NCBI GenBank assembly: GCA_024642205.1
Contig: JAHEBQ010000054.1
Coordinates: 1-44,846 of the forward strand
Reading direction: 5' to 3'
DNA: 44,846 nucleotides
Source of the DNA: Planctomycetaceae bacterium
GTDB lineage: Bacteria; Planctomycetota; Planctomycetia; Pirellulales; Pirellulaceae
In this document: in pieces, positions 25,830 to 33,656 of the stretch
Layout of the letters: each line of letters opens with the position of its first letter
Position numbering within the stretch: position 1 is the stretch's first letter
The notes under the pieces: model-generated
Databases searched by the model: none
What the model saw: only the letters and a program-made list of their open reading frames with translations
Told to the model about the DNA's origin: nothing
Translations under genes and position numbers: made by a program

Positions 25830-26903
25830 ATGCTGAACTTGTTGTTTTTCTTTTCGTTTTCAATATTGGTGCTCGCGAGCCTCCCTTTGTGGTTTACGGC
25901 AATCAAGGAAAAACAACGGACGGGAGCGTTGATGGAGTCTCGCCCCGAAGCTCGATCGCCACTGGGGTTGCTGGATGTTGTGGTGATGTTTTTTTTCTGG
26001 CTGGTTGGTCAAGCGGCATCGATCAGTCTGATCGCCCTGATTTTCGGGGTTGGAATCGAAGAACTTTCCAAAGCTTCCGGTGAGACCCTGTCCTGGGCCA
26101 CCATTCTGATTGCGTCTGGACAGATGGTTGCGACATTGGTTGCAGTCGGCGTTTTACTGATACGTTACCGTCAACTGTCCATCATTGGGTGGCAGCCGCA
26201 GAATTTTCGCGGTGATCTTCGCATCGGCCTGATGGCGTTTGCAATGGTGGTCCCCTCGATCCTGTTTCTGCAGTGGTTGCTCGTCCAGGTGTTTGCCTAC
26301 CAGCATCCTACGATGGAGTTACTTGAAAAAAACGCGAATGGGCTCACGCTGTTGGCGACCTGGTTTTCGGCAGTGATCGTAGCCCCCATCTGTGAAGAGG
26401 TTTTTTTTCGTGGTGTGCTGCAATCCTGGTTACAACGGGTCGGTGGCGGAATTTCGGATCTTGTCTTGACAGGTGGCTGGGACAGCCCATCGAATTCAGT
26501 CGCTGTCACCGTCGGCGTTCCGATGCCCACCGATTCCAGTTCGACCGGTGGGAGTACCACAAATAAAACCTGCGATTCACCGGGTTCTTTGATTGGGAAA
26601 CATGAGACGGCCGACTCGATCGAATCCAGCTGGACATCGAATGCGATTTTGCCGATCCTGATCACCTCGGCGCTTTTTGGGTTGGCCCATTCCGGACAGG
26701 GACCGGCTCCGATACCTCTATTCGTGTTTGGAATCGTATTAGGATATCTTTTTCGCAGAACTGGGAGTATCGTTCCCTGCATTGCCCTGCACATGCTGCT
26801 TAACGCGTTCAGCATGTTCTGGTTCACGCTGCAAGTTTTCTTGAGCGAACCGGATCCGTCGGCGATTCTTGAACCGGTGCGGGGTGTGATCGGCATACCC
26901 TGA
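25830..26903 (+). CDS. CPBP family intramembrane protease
   Basis: The 357-residue membrane protein has about eight hydrophobic segments and the CPBP (Rce1/CAAX-like) catalytic motifs: EE-x-x-x-R in APICEEVFFRG (Glu189, Glu190, Arg194), FGLAHSG (His287) and ALHMLLNAF (His321, Asn325). Family members cleave within the membrane. Between motif 1 and motif 2 there is an unusually long polar insert of about 65 residues (about 205-270), rich in Ser, Thr and Gly, which would form an extramembrane loop. It sits between pgsA and an oxidoreductase gene on the same strand, with no obvious functional link. The substrate is unknown. Confidence 0.9.
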   Translation: MLNLLFFFSFSILVLASLPLWFTAIKEKQRTGALMESRPEARSPLGLLDVVVMFFFWLVGQAASISLIALIFGVGIEELSKASGETLSWATILIASGQMVATLVAVGVLLIRYRQLSIIGWQPQNFRGDLRIGLMAFAMVVPSILFLQWLLVQVFAYQHPTMELLEKNANGLTLLATWFSAVIVAPICEEVFFRGVLQSWLQRVGGGISDLVLTGGWDSPSNSVAVTVGVPMPTDSSSTGGSTTNKTCDSPGSLIGKHETADSIESSWTSNAILPILITSALFGLAHSGQGPAPIPLFVFGIVLGYLFRRTGSIVPCIALHMLLNAFSMFWFTLQVFLSEPDPSAILEPVRGVIGIP

Positions 26904-26986
26904 CGTGGAACGACCGAGTTAACCTGTTGGAGATCAAGCGTGGAAGTCATTTTTGTTGCAAGTCTTTCTTGAGGGGTTGTTAAGCG

Positions 26987-28054
26987 ATGACGGGATTCGG
27001 AATTATTGGTTGTGGGATGATTTCCCATTTTCACGCCAAAGCGATTGCGGAAATTCGGGGTGCCAAATTTGTGGCTTGTTGCGACCAACGAGTCGAATCT
27101 GCGAACCGGCTGGCAAACGAATATGGAGCGAACGCCTACTCCGATTTAGCTGAGATGTTGGCCAATCCGGACGTGGACGTGGTCACGATTTGCACGCCCA
27201 GTGGATTGCATATGGAGCCCGCCGTCGCGGCTGCCAACGCCGGAAAACATGTCATTGTCGAGAAACCGCTCGAGGTAACGCTTAAGCGGTGTGACAAAAT
27301 CATCGATGCCTGCAAGAGAAATAACGTCGTCTGCTCGACGATTTTTCCGTCGCGGTTTCATCGCGCGAGTCAAACGCTCAAGGCGGCTGTTGACGCCGGC
27401 AAATTTGGCCAGCTGTCCCTGGGCGACGCGTACGTGAAATGGTTTCGTACACAGGAATACTACGATAGCGGAGCCTGGCGCGGGACGTGGGCTCTGGATG
27501 GTGGCGGGGCGTTGATGAACCAGGCCATCCACAGCGTTGACCTGTTAACGTGGCTGATGGGCCCCGTCGATTCAATTACGGCCCATACCGCGACATTGGC
27601 CCACCAGCGAATCGAAGTGGAAGACGTGGCGGCCGCGGCCATTCGGTTTAAGAACGGTGCGCTCGGGGTTATCGAAGCCACGACGGCGGCATACCCGGGA
27701 ATGTTGAAAAAGATTGAAATCCATGGCAGCGAGGGTTCGGCGGTAATCGAGGAAGAGGATATCAAAACCTGGCAATTCGCCAAAATGACGGCCAAGGACA
27801 AGAAGATTGTCGCCGAATTTGAAAACGTTACGAAGTCCGGAGGGGGTGCCGCCGATCCGTCCGCGATTGGACATGAAGCCCATGCGCATCAATTCCGTGA
27901 TGTATTAAAGGCAATCAAGAACGGGACCAAACCCGCGATCGATGGAGAAGAGGGTCGGCGAAGTGTGGAGATTATTCTGGCGATTTATCAGGCGGCAAAG
28001 TCGGGGAAGAAAGTGACCCTGCCTTTGAAAAAGGATCCGGTTTTGAAGGGATAA
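26987..28054 (+). CDS. Gfo/Idh/MocA family oxidoreductase
   Basis: The 355-residue protein has an N-terminal Rossmann fold (GFGIIGCGMISHFHAKAI), the EKP motif of the family (VIVEKPLEVTL, Glu92-Lys93-Pro94) and a C-terminal alpha/beta domain with GGGALMNQAIHSVDLLTWLMG, where His and Asp fall at the usual catalytic positions. Members oxidise or reduce sugars, inositols and related compounds using NAD(P). There is no signal peptide or Tat motif, so unlike many planctomycete relatives this one is cytoplasmic. GAGGGG about 11 nt upstream supports ATG 26987. The substrate is unknown. Confidence 0.93.
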   Translation: MTGFGIIGCGMISHFHAKAIAEIRGAKFVACCDQRVESANRLANEYGANAYSDLAEMLANPDVDVVTICTPSGLHMEPAVAAANAGKHVIVEKPLEVTLKRCDKIIDACKRNNVVCSTIFPSRFHRASQTLKAAVDAGKFGQLSLGDAYVKWFRTQEYYDSGAWRGTWALDGGGALMNQAIHSVDLLTWLMGPVDSITAHTATLAHQRIEVEDVAAAAIRFKNGALGVIEATTAAYPGMLKKIEIHGSEGSAVIEEEDIKTWQFAKMTAKDKKIVAEFENVTKSGGGAADPSAIGHEAHAHQFRDVLKAIKNGTKPAIDGEEGRRSVEIILAIYQAAKSGKKVTLPLKKDPVLKG

Positions 28055-28232
28055 TCGGCCCTGAGACGCGATGGGAAAGGGGGTTCGAGTTTCGGTATTC
28101 AGTACTTCTCGCTCCGCGTCCAGATCCCCGCGCCCATTCGCTGGCGCACGGTGCCCAGGTGTGTGGGCGCAAGGAGTAAGTTCACGATTTTCACATTTGT
28201 CGCTTCTGGCTCCGGGTTGATTGACTGGTTCG

Positions 28233-28730
28233 ATGACGAAAAAAAACCAAAACAGGAAAGATTCGAAACCCGCGTTGACCGGCAAGTCTGATCGTCGGGG
28301 CAAAGCTTCCCGGGCCCGGAGAGTCGCGGCGTGGGAAGCCTCATTGCTGGGTAAGGCTCGAAAGCCGCGTGATGATCGGCATGTGCTGGTCGCTATGACA
28401 ATGGCAAGTCTGGTTGCCGGCCTTCTGTTCGTGATCAACTTTGATCGGACCACCCACGCCGCGGCTGCGCTCAAGCTGGGAAAAGGGACGAGTCTTCACG
28501 GTTGGCCGTTCATCTACCTGCATCGTGAGTTTGAATCGCTGCCCGCTTATTTGATTGCGACTCGAATCAATGAATGGCCGATTCCGGTGGCCCCCGGAGA
28601 AACCCGAACCATCAACTATTTGAATTTGTCGCTGGACGTTTTGTTCTGCGGAGTCCTCGTCCTGTTGTGCTTTTACCTGGTGCGAAGCACGGTCTTTCGA
28701 TATGACCAATGGAAGAAAACCTGGAAATAG
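28233..28730 (+). CDS. Small two-helix membrane protein of unknown function
   Basis: The protein (about 165 residues) starts with a strongly basic cytoplasmic segment (MTKKNQNRKDSKPALTG...RRGKASRARRV), then a membrane helix (about VLVAMTMASLVAGLLFVINF), an extracytoplasmic part with SLHGWPFIYLHREFES, and a second helix near the end (LDVLFCGVLVLLCFYLV) followed by a charged tail. ATG 28233 was chosen over a TTG at 28221. I do not recognise a family. The long basic N-terminus and composition match plus-strand neighbours. It ends 39 bp before the end of the convergent selenoprotein-candidate gene. Confidence 0.72.
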   Translation: MTKKNQNRKDSKPALTGKSDRRGKASRARRVAAWEASLLGKARKPRDDRHVLVAMTMASLVAGLLFVINFDRTTHAAAALKLGKGTSLHGWPFIYLHREFESLPAYLIATRINEWPIPVAPGETRTINYLNLSLDVLFCGVLVLLCFYLVRSTVFRYDQWKKTWK

Positions 28731-28768
28731 CGTCGGGGATGGACTTGGTTTGGATCCATCCTGCGGCT

Positions 28769-30043
28769 TCATTCTTCTGTTGGTTCATCCGGGAGCTTCA
28801 TGGTCAGTTCGACAGGTTGTTGTTGCCGAAGCACCATGATTCCGATTGTCTCACCCCAATTCTTTTTCATCTGCAAGTATGACTGCAACTGTCTGATATG
28901 CATGTCGTCGGACACTCCGTCGATCATGATGACGATGTCACCTTGCTGAATGCCGGCCTGTTTTGCCCACTTGCCCCAAATGGCAGTGACTTTGATCGCG
29001 AGTTTTCCCGCTCCCAGTTTAAGTCTTGATTTTTGGTCGGCGTCCTGCCGCACTCCCCAGAATCCACTGTTGGGTCCCACGAGATGAGTCGAGTCACGCC
29101 ACGACGGATCGCCGGCGGCCCGCCATTGGTCCGACAAATCAATTTGGCAATGAAAATCCTGGCCAACCCGGTGGGCAACGACGTTTAATTTGCCGGTTTC
29201 AGGTGTCAGTTCAAGCACTCGCGTCGCATCGGCAAACGAGAAAACGGGCTGTCGATCCAGCGATTGCAGAACGTCGCCGGCCCTCAGTCCGGCATCAAAA
29301 GCGACGGAGCCTTCTTCGATTGATTGGATTGTTGATTGATTCACTGGATCCAGTCGGATTCCCAGGTTGCTTGGAGAAGGGTACGAGAACACCATCTCCT
29401 TTTTCAGTTGCCCTTTCGATCTCAATTCTCGCAATTGTGCGGTCTTGATGTCGTGACAGTGAATGCACTTGTTCTTGCGGTTAGCCAACATCTTCTGCGT
29501 GATGGGCAACTGTTCCGGCGTCAAGCTGGGTTCGCCAGAAGGCTCGTAGCGATTGGTCGGCTTGACCATCTTGGATCGGTGAAGTTCCAGCGCGGTGTTC
29601 ATGGCCTGGATCAGCGAATCCTTCGTCAGATGCGTCTCGGGTCCGGCGTCTTCACGACCGCCGAATCGAAGGTACGTCTCGCCCCGATGGTTTTGAAAAA
29701 ACGACATCCAAGTCAGGTCATATTCGAACTGAAAACGATTGATGTTGATACCATTCATGGACTGAACTCGAACGCACACAAACTCTCTGGCCAACTCTGC
29801 AACCTGCTTGTCTTGACGGACAACCTGCCCGTCGAATCCTGAGCAAGCCTCTCAGCGTTCGCATCGGAAAACAATAAACATCGGTTTACTGGAATCCTGG
29901 CTGATTTTTTGGCCTTCCTCGATGTCAAACACCCAGTCAATGTCACCGCTGACTTCGGTTGGGGCAGGTTTCTCCTGCGAGAAAGACAACCCAGATGCAA
30001 CTATCTGGCAACTGACAACCAAGACAATGACGGCAAGTTTCAT
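28769..30043 (-). CDS. Candidate selenoprotein: secreted thioredoxin-like domain, CxxCH motif and two PDZ domains (in-frame TGA at 29852-29854)
   Basis: From ATG 30043 the frame runs through 63 codons, meets one TGA, and continues in the same frame for 360 codons to a stop at 28769. Both halves are parts of one protein. There is a signal peptide (MKLAVIVLVVSCQIVASGLSFS), then a thioredoxin-like strand PMFIVFRCER-TGA-EACSGFDGQVV, so the TGA (codon 64) lies in Cys61-x-x-TGA-x-x-Cys67; next VAELAREFVCVRVQ, INRFQFEYDLTWMSFF and YLRFGGRED. A haem-type CIHCH (residues 193-197) follows, then two PDZ domains (about 228-298 and 338-418; LRAGDVLQSLD and IQQGDIVIMIDG). From memory, related planctomycete proteins have Cys at the TGA position. 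Reading TGA as selenocysteine gives 424 residues. Alternatives are a nonsense mutation or a sequencing error; selA, selB, selC and selD are not in the window. Confidence 0.72.
29815..29833 (-). promoter_or_regulatory. Candidate bacterial SECIS hairpin downstream of the in-frame TGA
   Basis: On the minus strand GACGGG (29833-29828) pairs with UCCGUC (29820-29815), six pairs with one G-U, around the loop CAGGUUG. The loop opens 24 nt after the TGA. A stem just after UGA with a short loop containing GG is what bacterial SECIS elements look like; the E. coli fdhF loop is AGGUCU. An alternative pairing CUUGCUC/GGGCAGG is also possible and would place the loop nearer the TGA. Confidence 0.5.
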
Positions 30044-30274
30044 GAGCCTGTCCTTTTACGGGGCCAAACAGAGTTCTAATGACTCGAGAAGAAACCTGTT
30101 TGTATCCGATCGTTGCCTGCAATTCCAGTTTTCCGGTTTCCATTTGAAAGGCGTGACATGGCAAACTTGGGGGCAAATGCGATACGAATGCCATTTTTAC
30201 CGCAGAATCTGTCTATTCGCCAAATCGAAATGCTGCCACAATTTGTAGACCTAGGTTTTTTCAAAGGCAATGGA

Positions 30275-31216
30275 ATGCGTCTTCGAACATTCGCCGAGTA
30301 TCTGGTCTTGCAACTCGTTTTGAGTTGCGTTCAAGTTCTGCCAATTGACCTCTGTGCTCGATTGTGTCGGTGGCTGGCGTGGCTGGTCACCGACGTCATC
30401 AAGTTTCGCCATCAGGTTATCGATGAGAATATCCTGGGTGTCTATCCCGAGATGCCTGAGATCGAGCGGCGAGAGATGTCGCGAAAGATGTGGTATCACC
30501 TCCTCCTGATGGGATGCGAGATCGCTCAAGCTCCGCGCAAGATTCACGATTCAAACTGGCGGAAATACGTTTTCATCCGGGACAAGGTCCAGATGACCAA
30601 CTATCTGATCGATTATCGACCTCTGGTGGCTGTATCGGGCCATATCGGCAACTTCGAGATGGGGGGGTATGTAACGGGGTTGCTCGGTATGCCGTCCTAT
30701 ACCGTTGCGCGAAAAATGGACAATCCGTACCTTGATGAATTTATTAATCGGTTTCGTGGCCACAATGGGCAGTTTATTTTGCCCAAGGACGGTTCGGCTG
30801 TTGCGATTCAGGAGGTGCTGGACAGTGGCGGGATTTTGACGCTGTTGGGAGATCAGCACGCGGGAACCAAGGGCTGTTGGATCAATTTCCTCGGTCGACC
30901 AGCCGCCTGCCATAAAGCGGTGGCACTGTTTACTTTGTCTGGAAATGCGCCAATGATGGTGACTTATACGAAACATACGGATAAGCCGCTGCATTTTGAA
31001 ATTGGTTGCACCGGAGTCGCTGATCCGCTTGAGTTGGACGACGAGTTGCGAGATGTGACCAAGCTGACCCAGTGGTACAACGATCGGCTTGCTGATGCGA
31101 TTTACGATGCCCCGGACCAGTTCTGGTGGGTTCATCGGCGCTGGAAAGAAAAGCCGGTACGGAAAACGAAGAAGCGAAGGCAAGAAAGCGTGAATGTTGA
31201 ATCGCGAGTGGCGTGA
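30275..31216 (+). CDS. LpxL/HtrB-type lipid A acyltransferase
   Basis: The protein (about 313 residues) belongs to the lysophospholipid/lipid A acyltransferase family. One N-terminal membrane segment (about YLVLQLVLSCVQVLP) is followed by the catalytic H-x4-E motif SGHIGNFEMGG (His123, Glu128). Further family blocks are RKMDNPYLDEFINRFRG, LDSGGILTLLGDQHAG, WINFLGRPAACHKAVALF and, near the end, PDQFWWVHRRWKEKP, which is diagnostic. Such enzymes acylate lipid A precursors at the inner membrane, consistent with a planctomycete that has an outer membrane with LPS. ATG 30275 with AAAGG upstream was chosen; earlier in-frame starts at 30113 or 30158 add sequence without family similarity. It is divergent from the selenoprotein candidate. 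Confidence 0.88.
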   Translation: MRLRTFAEYLVLQLVLSCVQVLPIDLCARLCRWLAWLVTDVIKFRHQVIDENILGVYPEMPEIERREMSRKMWYHLLLMGCEIAQAPRKIHDSNWRKYVFIRDKVQMTNYLIDYRPLVAVSGHIGNFEMGGYVTGLLGMPSYTVARKMDNPYLDEFINRFRGHNGQFILPKDGSAVAIQEVLDSGGILTLLGDQHAGTKGCWINFLGRPAACHKAVALFTLSGNAPMMVTYTKHTDKPLHFEIGCTGVADPLELDDELRDVTKLTQWYNDRLADAIYDAPDQFWWVHRRWKEKPVRKTKKRRQESVNVESRVA

Positions 31217-31318
31217 CCTGAAAATGTCAAGATAAAATGCGAATGCTGATCACTGAAGTCGATAGTCCGAGAACCGAATATAAAAAATCGAGTCGAAAAA
31301 AAACTCGACGAACCACCC

Positions 31319-32284
31319 GTGATTCAGTATCGTAGTTTCCTCAACACCGATCCACCCTTGCTCGTCGACATCTGGCGGCATCAGCCCCCGTTTCGCGGGC
31401 AAGTCTCTGCCGTTTCTCGGGTAGTGCTTGACCACCATGTTTTTTCCAAGCCGTATTTTGATGCCGAAGGGCTGATCCTTGCGATTGAAACCAGCGCGGA
31501 TCAGAGAAAGCCTCTGGGATTCGTGCACGCGGGATTTGATGCCAATCCGGCGCTTTCGGATGTCGATTTCGGTGTTGGTATCATCAGCCAATTGAAAGTC
31601 GTGCCTGGAGAACAACAAGGGGAAATCGCCGATGGGTTAATGAGGCGGGGTTTGGAATATTTGAAATCACGAGGAGCGCAGGAAGCCCATTGTGGCTCGC
31701 ATTTTCCCAGAGCCCCTTTTTACCTGGGTCTGTACGGCGGTAGCCAGGTTCCCGGATTTCTTGTCGAGGACGAAATTGCCATCGCTGCGGCCGGACGGGC
31801 GGGTTTCGAAACGAACGACAAGATCGTCGTGATGGAACGAAAGCTGGCAGGATTCCGGACCATTGTCGACCGTGAGCAAATGGCCCTTCGACGGCAATAT
31901 CAGATCAACGCGGTGGCCGATCCTCTGGAATCGTCGTGGTGGGAAAGCTGTACTGTTGGAATGGCAGAACGGGACCGATTCAGCGTGTATCACAAATCGA
32001 ACCAAATCGTTTGCGGGAGCGTATCGTTTTGGGACATCCAGCCGTTAGCGGACCATTGGGGTGTGCTGGCGCGGGGGATGTACGATTTGAACGTCTCGGT
32101 GGAGCTTCGACGGTGTGGGATTGCCACATTTCTGGTTGGAGAGGCGATGCGGCATCTGATGCAGCAAGGCATCGGCATTGTCGAAGCCCAGACCCGACAA
32201 TCCGATCAGCCGGCGCTTGGCTTTTTCCGAAAACTCGGCTTTGAGCAAGTTTCGCACGGGTTGCTGATGTCCCGATCAATCTAA
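31319..32284 (+). CDS. Double-GNAT-domain acetyltransferase-like protein
   Basis: The 321-residue protein appears to hold two GNAT units. The first (about 1-155) has LGFVHAGFD and LKVVPGEQQGEIADGLMRRGLEYL; the second (about 190-321) has VCGSVSFWDIQPL, then LNVSVELRRCGIATFLVGEAM, where R-x-x-G-I-A matches the acetyl-CoA loop, and SDQPALGFFRKLGFEQV, a typical C-terminal GNAT end. The substrate is unknown. It starts at GTG 31319, with no strong Shine-Dalgarno sequence, and ends in a terminator hairpin that overlaps the stop codon. Confidence 0.8.
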   Translation: MIQYRSFLNTDPPLLVDIWRHQPPFRGQVSAVSRVVLDHHVFSKPYFDAEGLILAIETSADQRKPLGFVHAGFDANPALSDVDFGVGIISQLKVVPGEQQGEIADGLMRRGLEYLKSRGAQEAHCGSHFPRAPFYLGLYGGSQVPGFLVEDEIAIAAAGRAGFETNDKIVVMERKLAGFRTIVDREQMALRRQYQINAVADPLESSWWESCTVGMAERDRFSVYHKSNQIVCGSVSFWDIQPLADHWGVLARGMYDLNVSVELRRCGIATFLVGEAMRHLMQQGIGIVEAQTRQSDQPALGFFRKLGFEQVSHGLLMSRSI

Positions 32285-32307
32285 ACGGTCATTCAGACCA
32301 TTTTTTT
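32283..32307 (+). terminator. Terminator of the double-GNAT gene
   Basis: AAACGGTC (32283-32290) pairs with GACCATTT (32296-32303) with one C-A mismatch around ATTCA, within a run of seven T. It overlaps the stop codon. Confidence 0.6.
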
Positions 32308-32762
32308 GAGATTTCGTGAGCCGCAGGCGATTGCCGCGGGCGAGAATGACTCGCCAGATACCTTTGCCGTGACCTTGGACCGACGCTAACGCCGAAGGCT
32401 CCGGTCTTAAACTGCGCTCAAGTGTTCCCGGACGATTGGAATACCCGAGGCGCGTCCCGCTTGCTCACGAGACGTTGAGTTTTTCCATACAAAGGGTGCA
32501 ATGGTGGCGGTCGCGTCAACTGATGAGGAAAAACATCGCCATTGCAGGATGTACGTCCCTAATTGGCCTGGGATCTTGAACTGGGATCGGATCGAAACCG
32601 GCCGTCGGACCGGCAATTGAAATCCGGAGGTAGGACGGTGCCGGCCTTTGAAAAAATCAGGAATACCATAAAATCATTCGAAGAGGCCTTGCTGTATCAG
32701 ATGTTTCTTTTCCTGTTTTCGACAACCTTGGTTGAGAGTTTACAGACAGTTTAAAAAAGACC
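32308..32762. other. Intergenic region upstream of the ABC transporter operon
   Basis: No convincing gene. The first third holds a degenerate copy of the inverted-repeat element also found at 38760-38851. The rest would carry the promoter of the three-gene ABC operon. Confidence 0.5.
32316..32401. repeat. Degenerate copy of the dispersed inverted-repeat element
   Basis: The left part (32316-32341) shares GTGAGCCG-nn-GGCG-n-T-n-GCC-n-CGGGC with the intact copy at 38760-38786. The right part (GCTAACGCC-GAA-GGCTC, 32385-32401) resembles that copy's right arm (GCTAGCGCC...GGCTC). Total length is similar (86 versus 92 bp). Confidence 0.5.
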
Positions 32763-33545
32763 ATGAATAAAGACAAAGAATCAGCTTCGAACGCCGCGGA
32801 ATATGACGGGATGATGATCGAGGCCGAAGGCTTGTGCAAGTTCTACGGCCCTTTTGCCGCCGTCAACGACGTTACTTTTTCGGTTCCCAGGCGTCAGGTT
32901 TGTGCCTTTTTGGGGCCCAACGGGGCAGGCAAATCGACGACGATGAAATTGCTGACGGGTTTCCTGGCTCCGACCAAGGGCAAGATCTCCATTGCCGGAT
33001 TTGACATGCAGTCCCAGAGGATCCAGGGAAGCGAGCACATTGGTTACCTTCCTGAGAACGGACCTCTGTACGAAGAGATGACACCCCGAAGTGCACTTTC
33101 GTATCTGGGCCGGGCGCGCGGGTTGAATGCTGCCACCAAGAAAAACCGGATGGATTTCGTCGCCGACAAATGCGATTTGACGGAAGTCTGGAACAAACCG
33201 ATCAGTAAATTGTCGCGAGGTTTTCGACAGCGCGTTGGGATGGCCCAGGCCTTGTTGCATGATCCGGATGTATTGATTCTTGACGAACCGACCAGTGGAC
33301 TTGATCCCAATCAGCTGGTCGGGATCCGAAAATTGATCCGGGAATTGGGTGAGTCGAAGACCGTCCTGCTGTCGACACACATTCTTCAAGAGGTTGAAAT
33401 CCTCTGCAGCCGAGTTGTATTGATTGATCAGGGTCGGATCGTATTCGACGATTCGATCAACGAGATGGGAGTGCGCGAACAGATGGAGCAGAAATTCCAT
33501 CAATTGACCCGGTTTGCATCGGCCGTATCGGCGGCCGCAACGTAG
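32763..33545 (+). CDS. ABC transporter ATP-binding protein (GldA-like)
   Basis: The 260-residue ATPase has every motif of an ABC subunit: Walker A GPNGAGKST (51-59), signature LSRGFRQRVG (150-159), Walker B VLILDEPTSGLD (170-181) and the switch histidine in LLSTHILQE (His206). YLPENGPLYEEMTPRS and the overall order resemble the GldA/NosF/CcmA-type ATPases that pair with ABC-2 permeases. Its partner permease is encoded next, and a DUF4340 protein follows; this trio recurs in many bacteria and is known from Bacteroidota gliding motility (gldA, gldF, gldG), though in planctomycetes its role is not established. ATG 32763 begins the operon. Confidence 0.92.
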   Translation: MNKDKESASNAAEYDGMMIEAEGLCKFYGPFAAVNDVTFSVPRRQVCAFLGPNGAGKSTTMKLLTGFLAPTKGKISIAGFDMQSQRIQGSEHIGYLPENGPLYEEMTPRSALSYLGRARGLNAATKKNRMDFVADKCDLTEVWNKPISKLSRGFRQRVGMAQALLHDPDVLILDEPTSGLDPNQLVGIRKLIRELGESKTVLLSTHILQEVEILCSRVVLIDQGRIVFDDSINEMGVREQMEQKFHQLTRFASAVSAAAT

Positions 33546-33656
33546 CGTCCAGACCGGAATTCAAGCCTGGCCAGGGTCTGTCAATGTTGAGCGATCCGTT
33601 TCGCGAAGTCGGTGTTTTTTGTTCATTCTAAATCTTTGGTGGGAGTCGTATACAAC

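Noticed and set aside
26297..27088. Minus-strand frame of 263 codons opposite the CPBP gene
   Set aside because: Antisense shadow; the plus-strand protein has all catalytic motifs.
29755..30000. Minus-strand 81-codon frame spanning the TGA of the selenoprotein candidate, which could suggest a frameshift
   Set aside because: Its translation has no thioredoxin character, while the frame containing the TGA keeps the fold on both sides; readthrough, not a shift, explains the gene.
31285..31315. TCGAGT...ACTCGA inverted repeat just before the double-GNAT start
   Set aside because: Short arms with an A-rich loop and no T-run; not distinguishable from chance.
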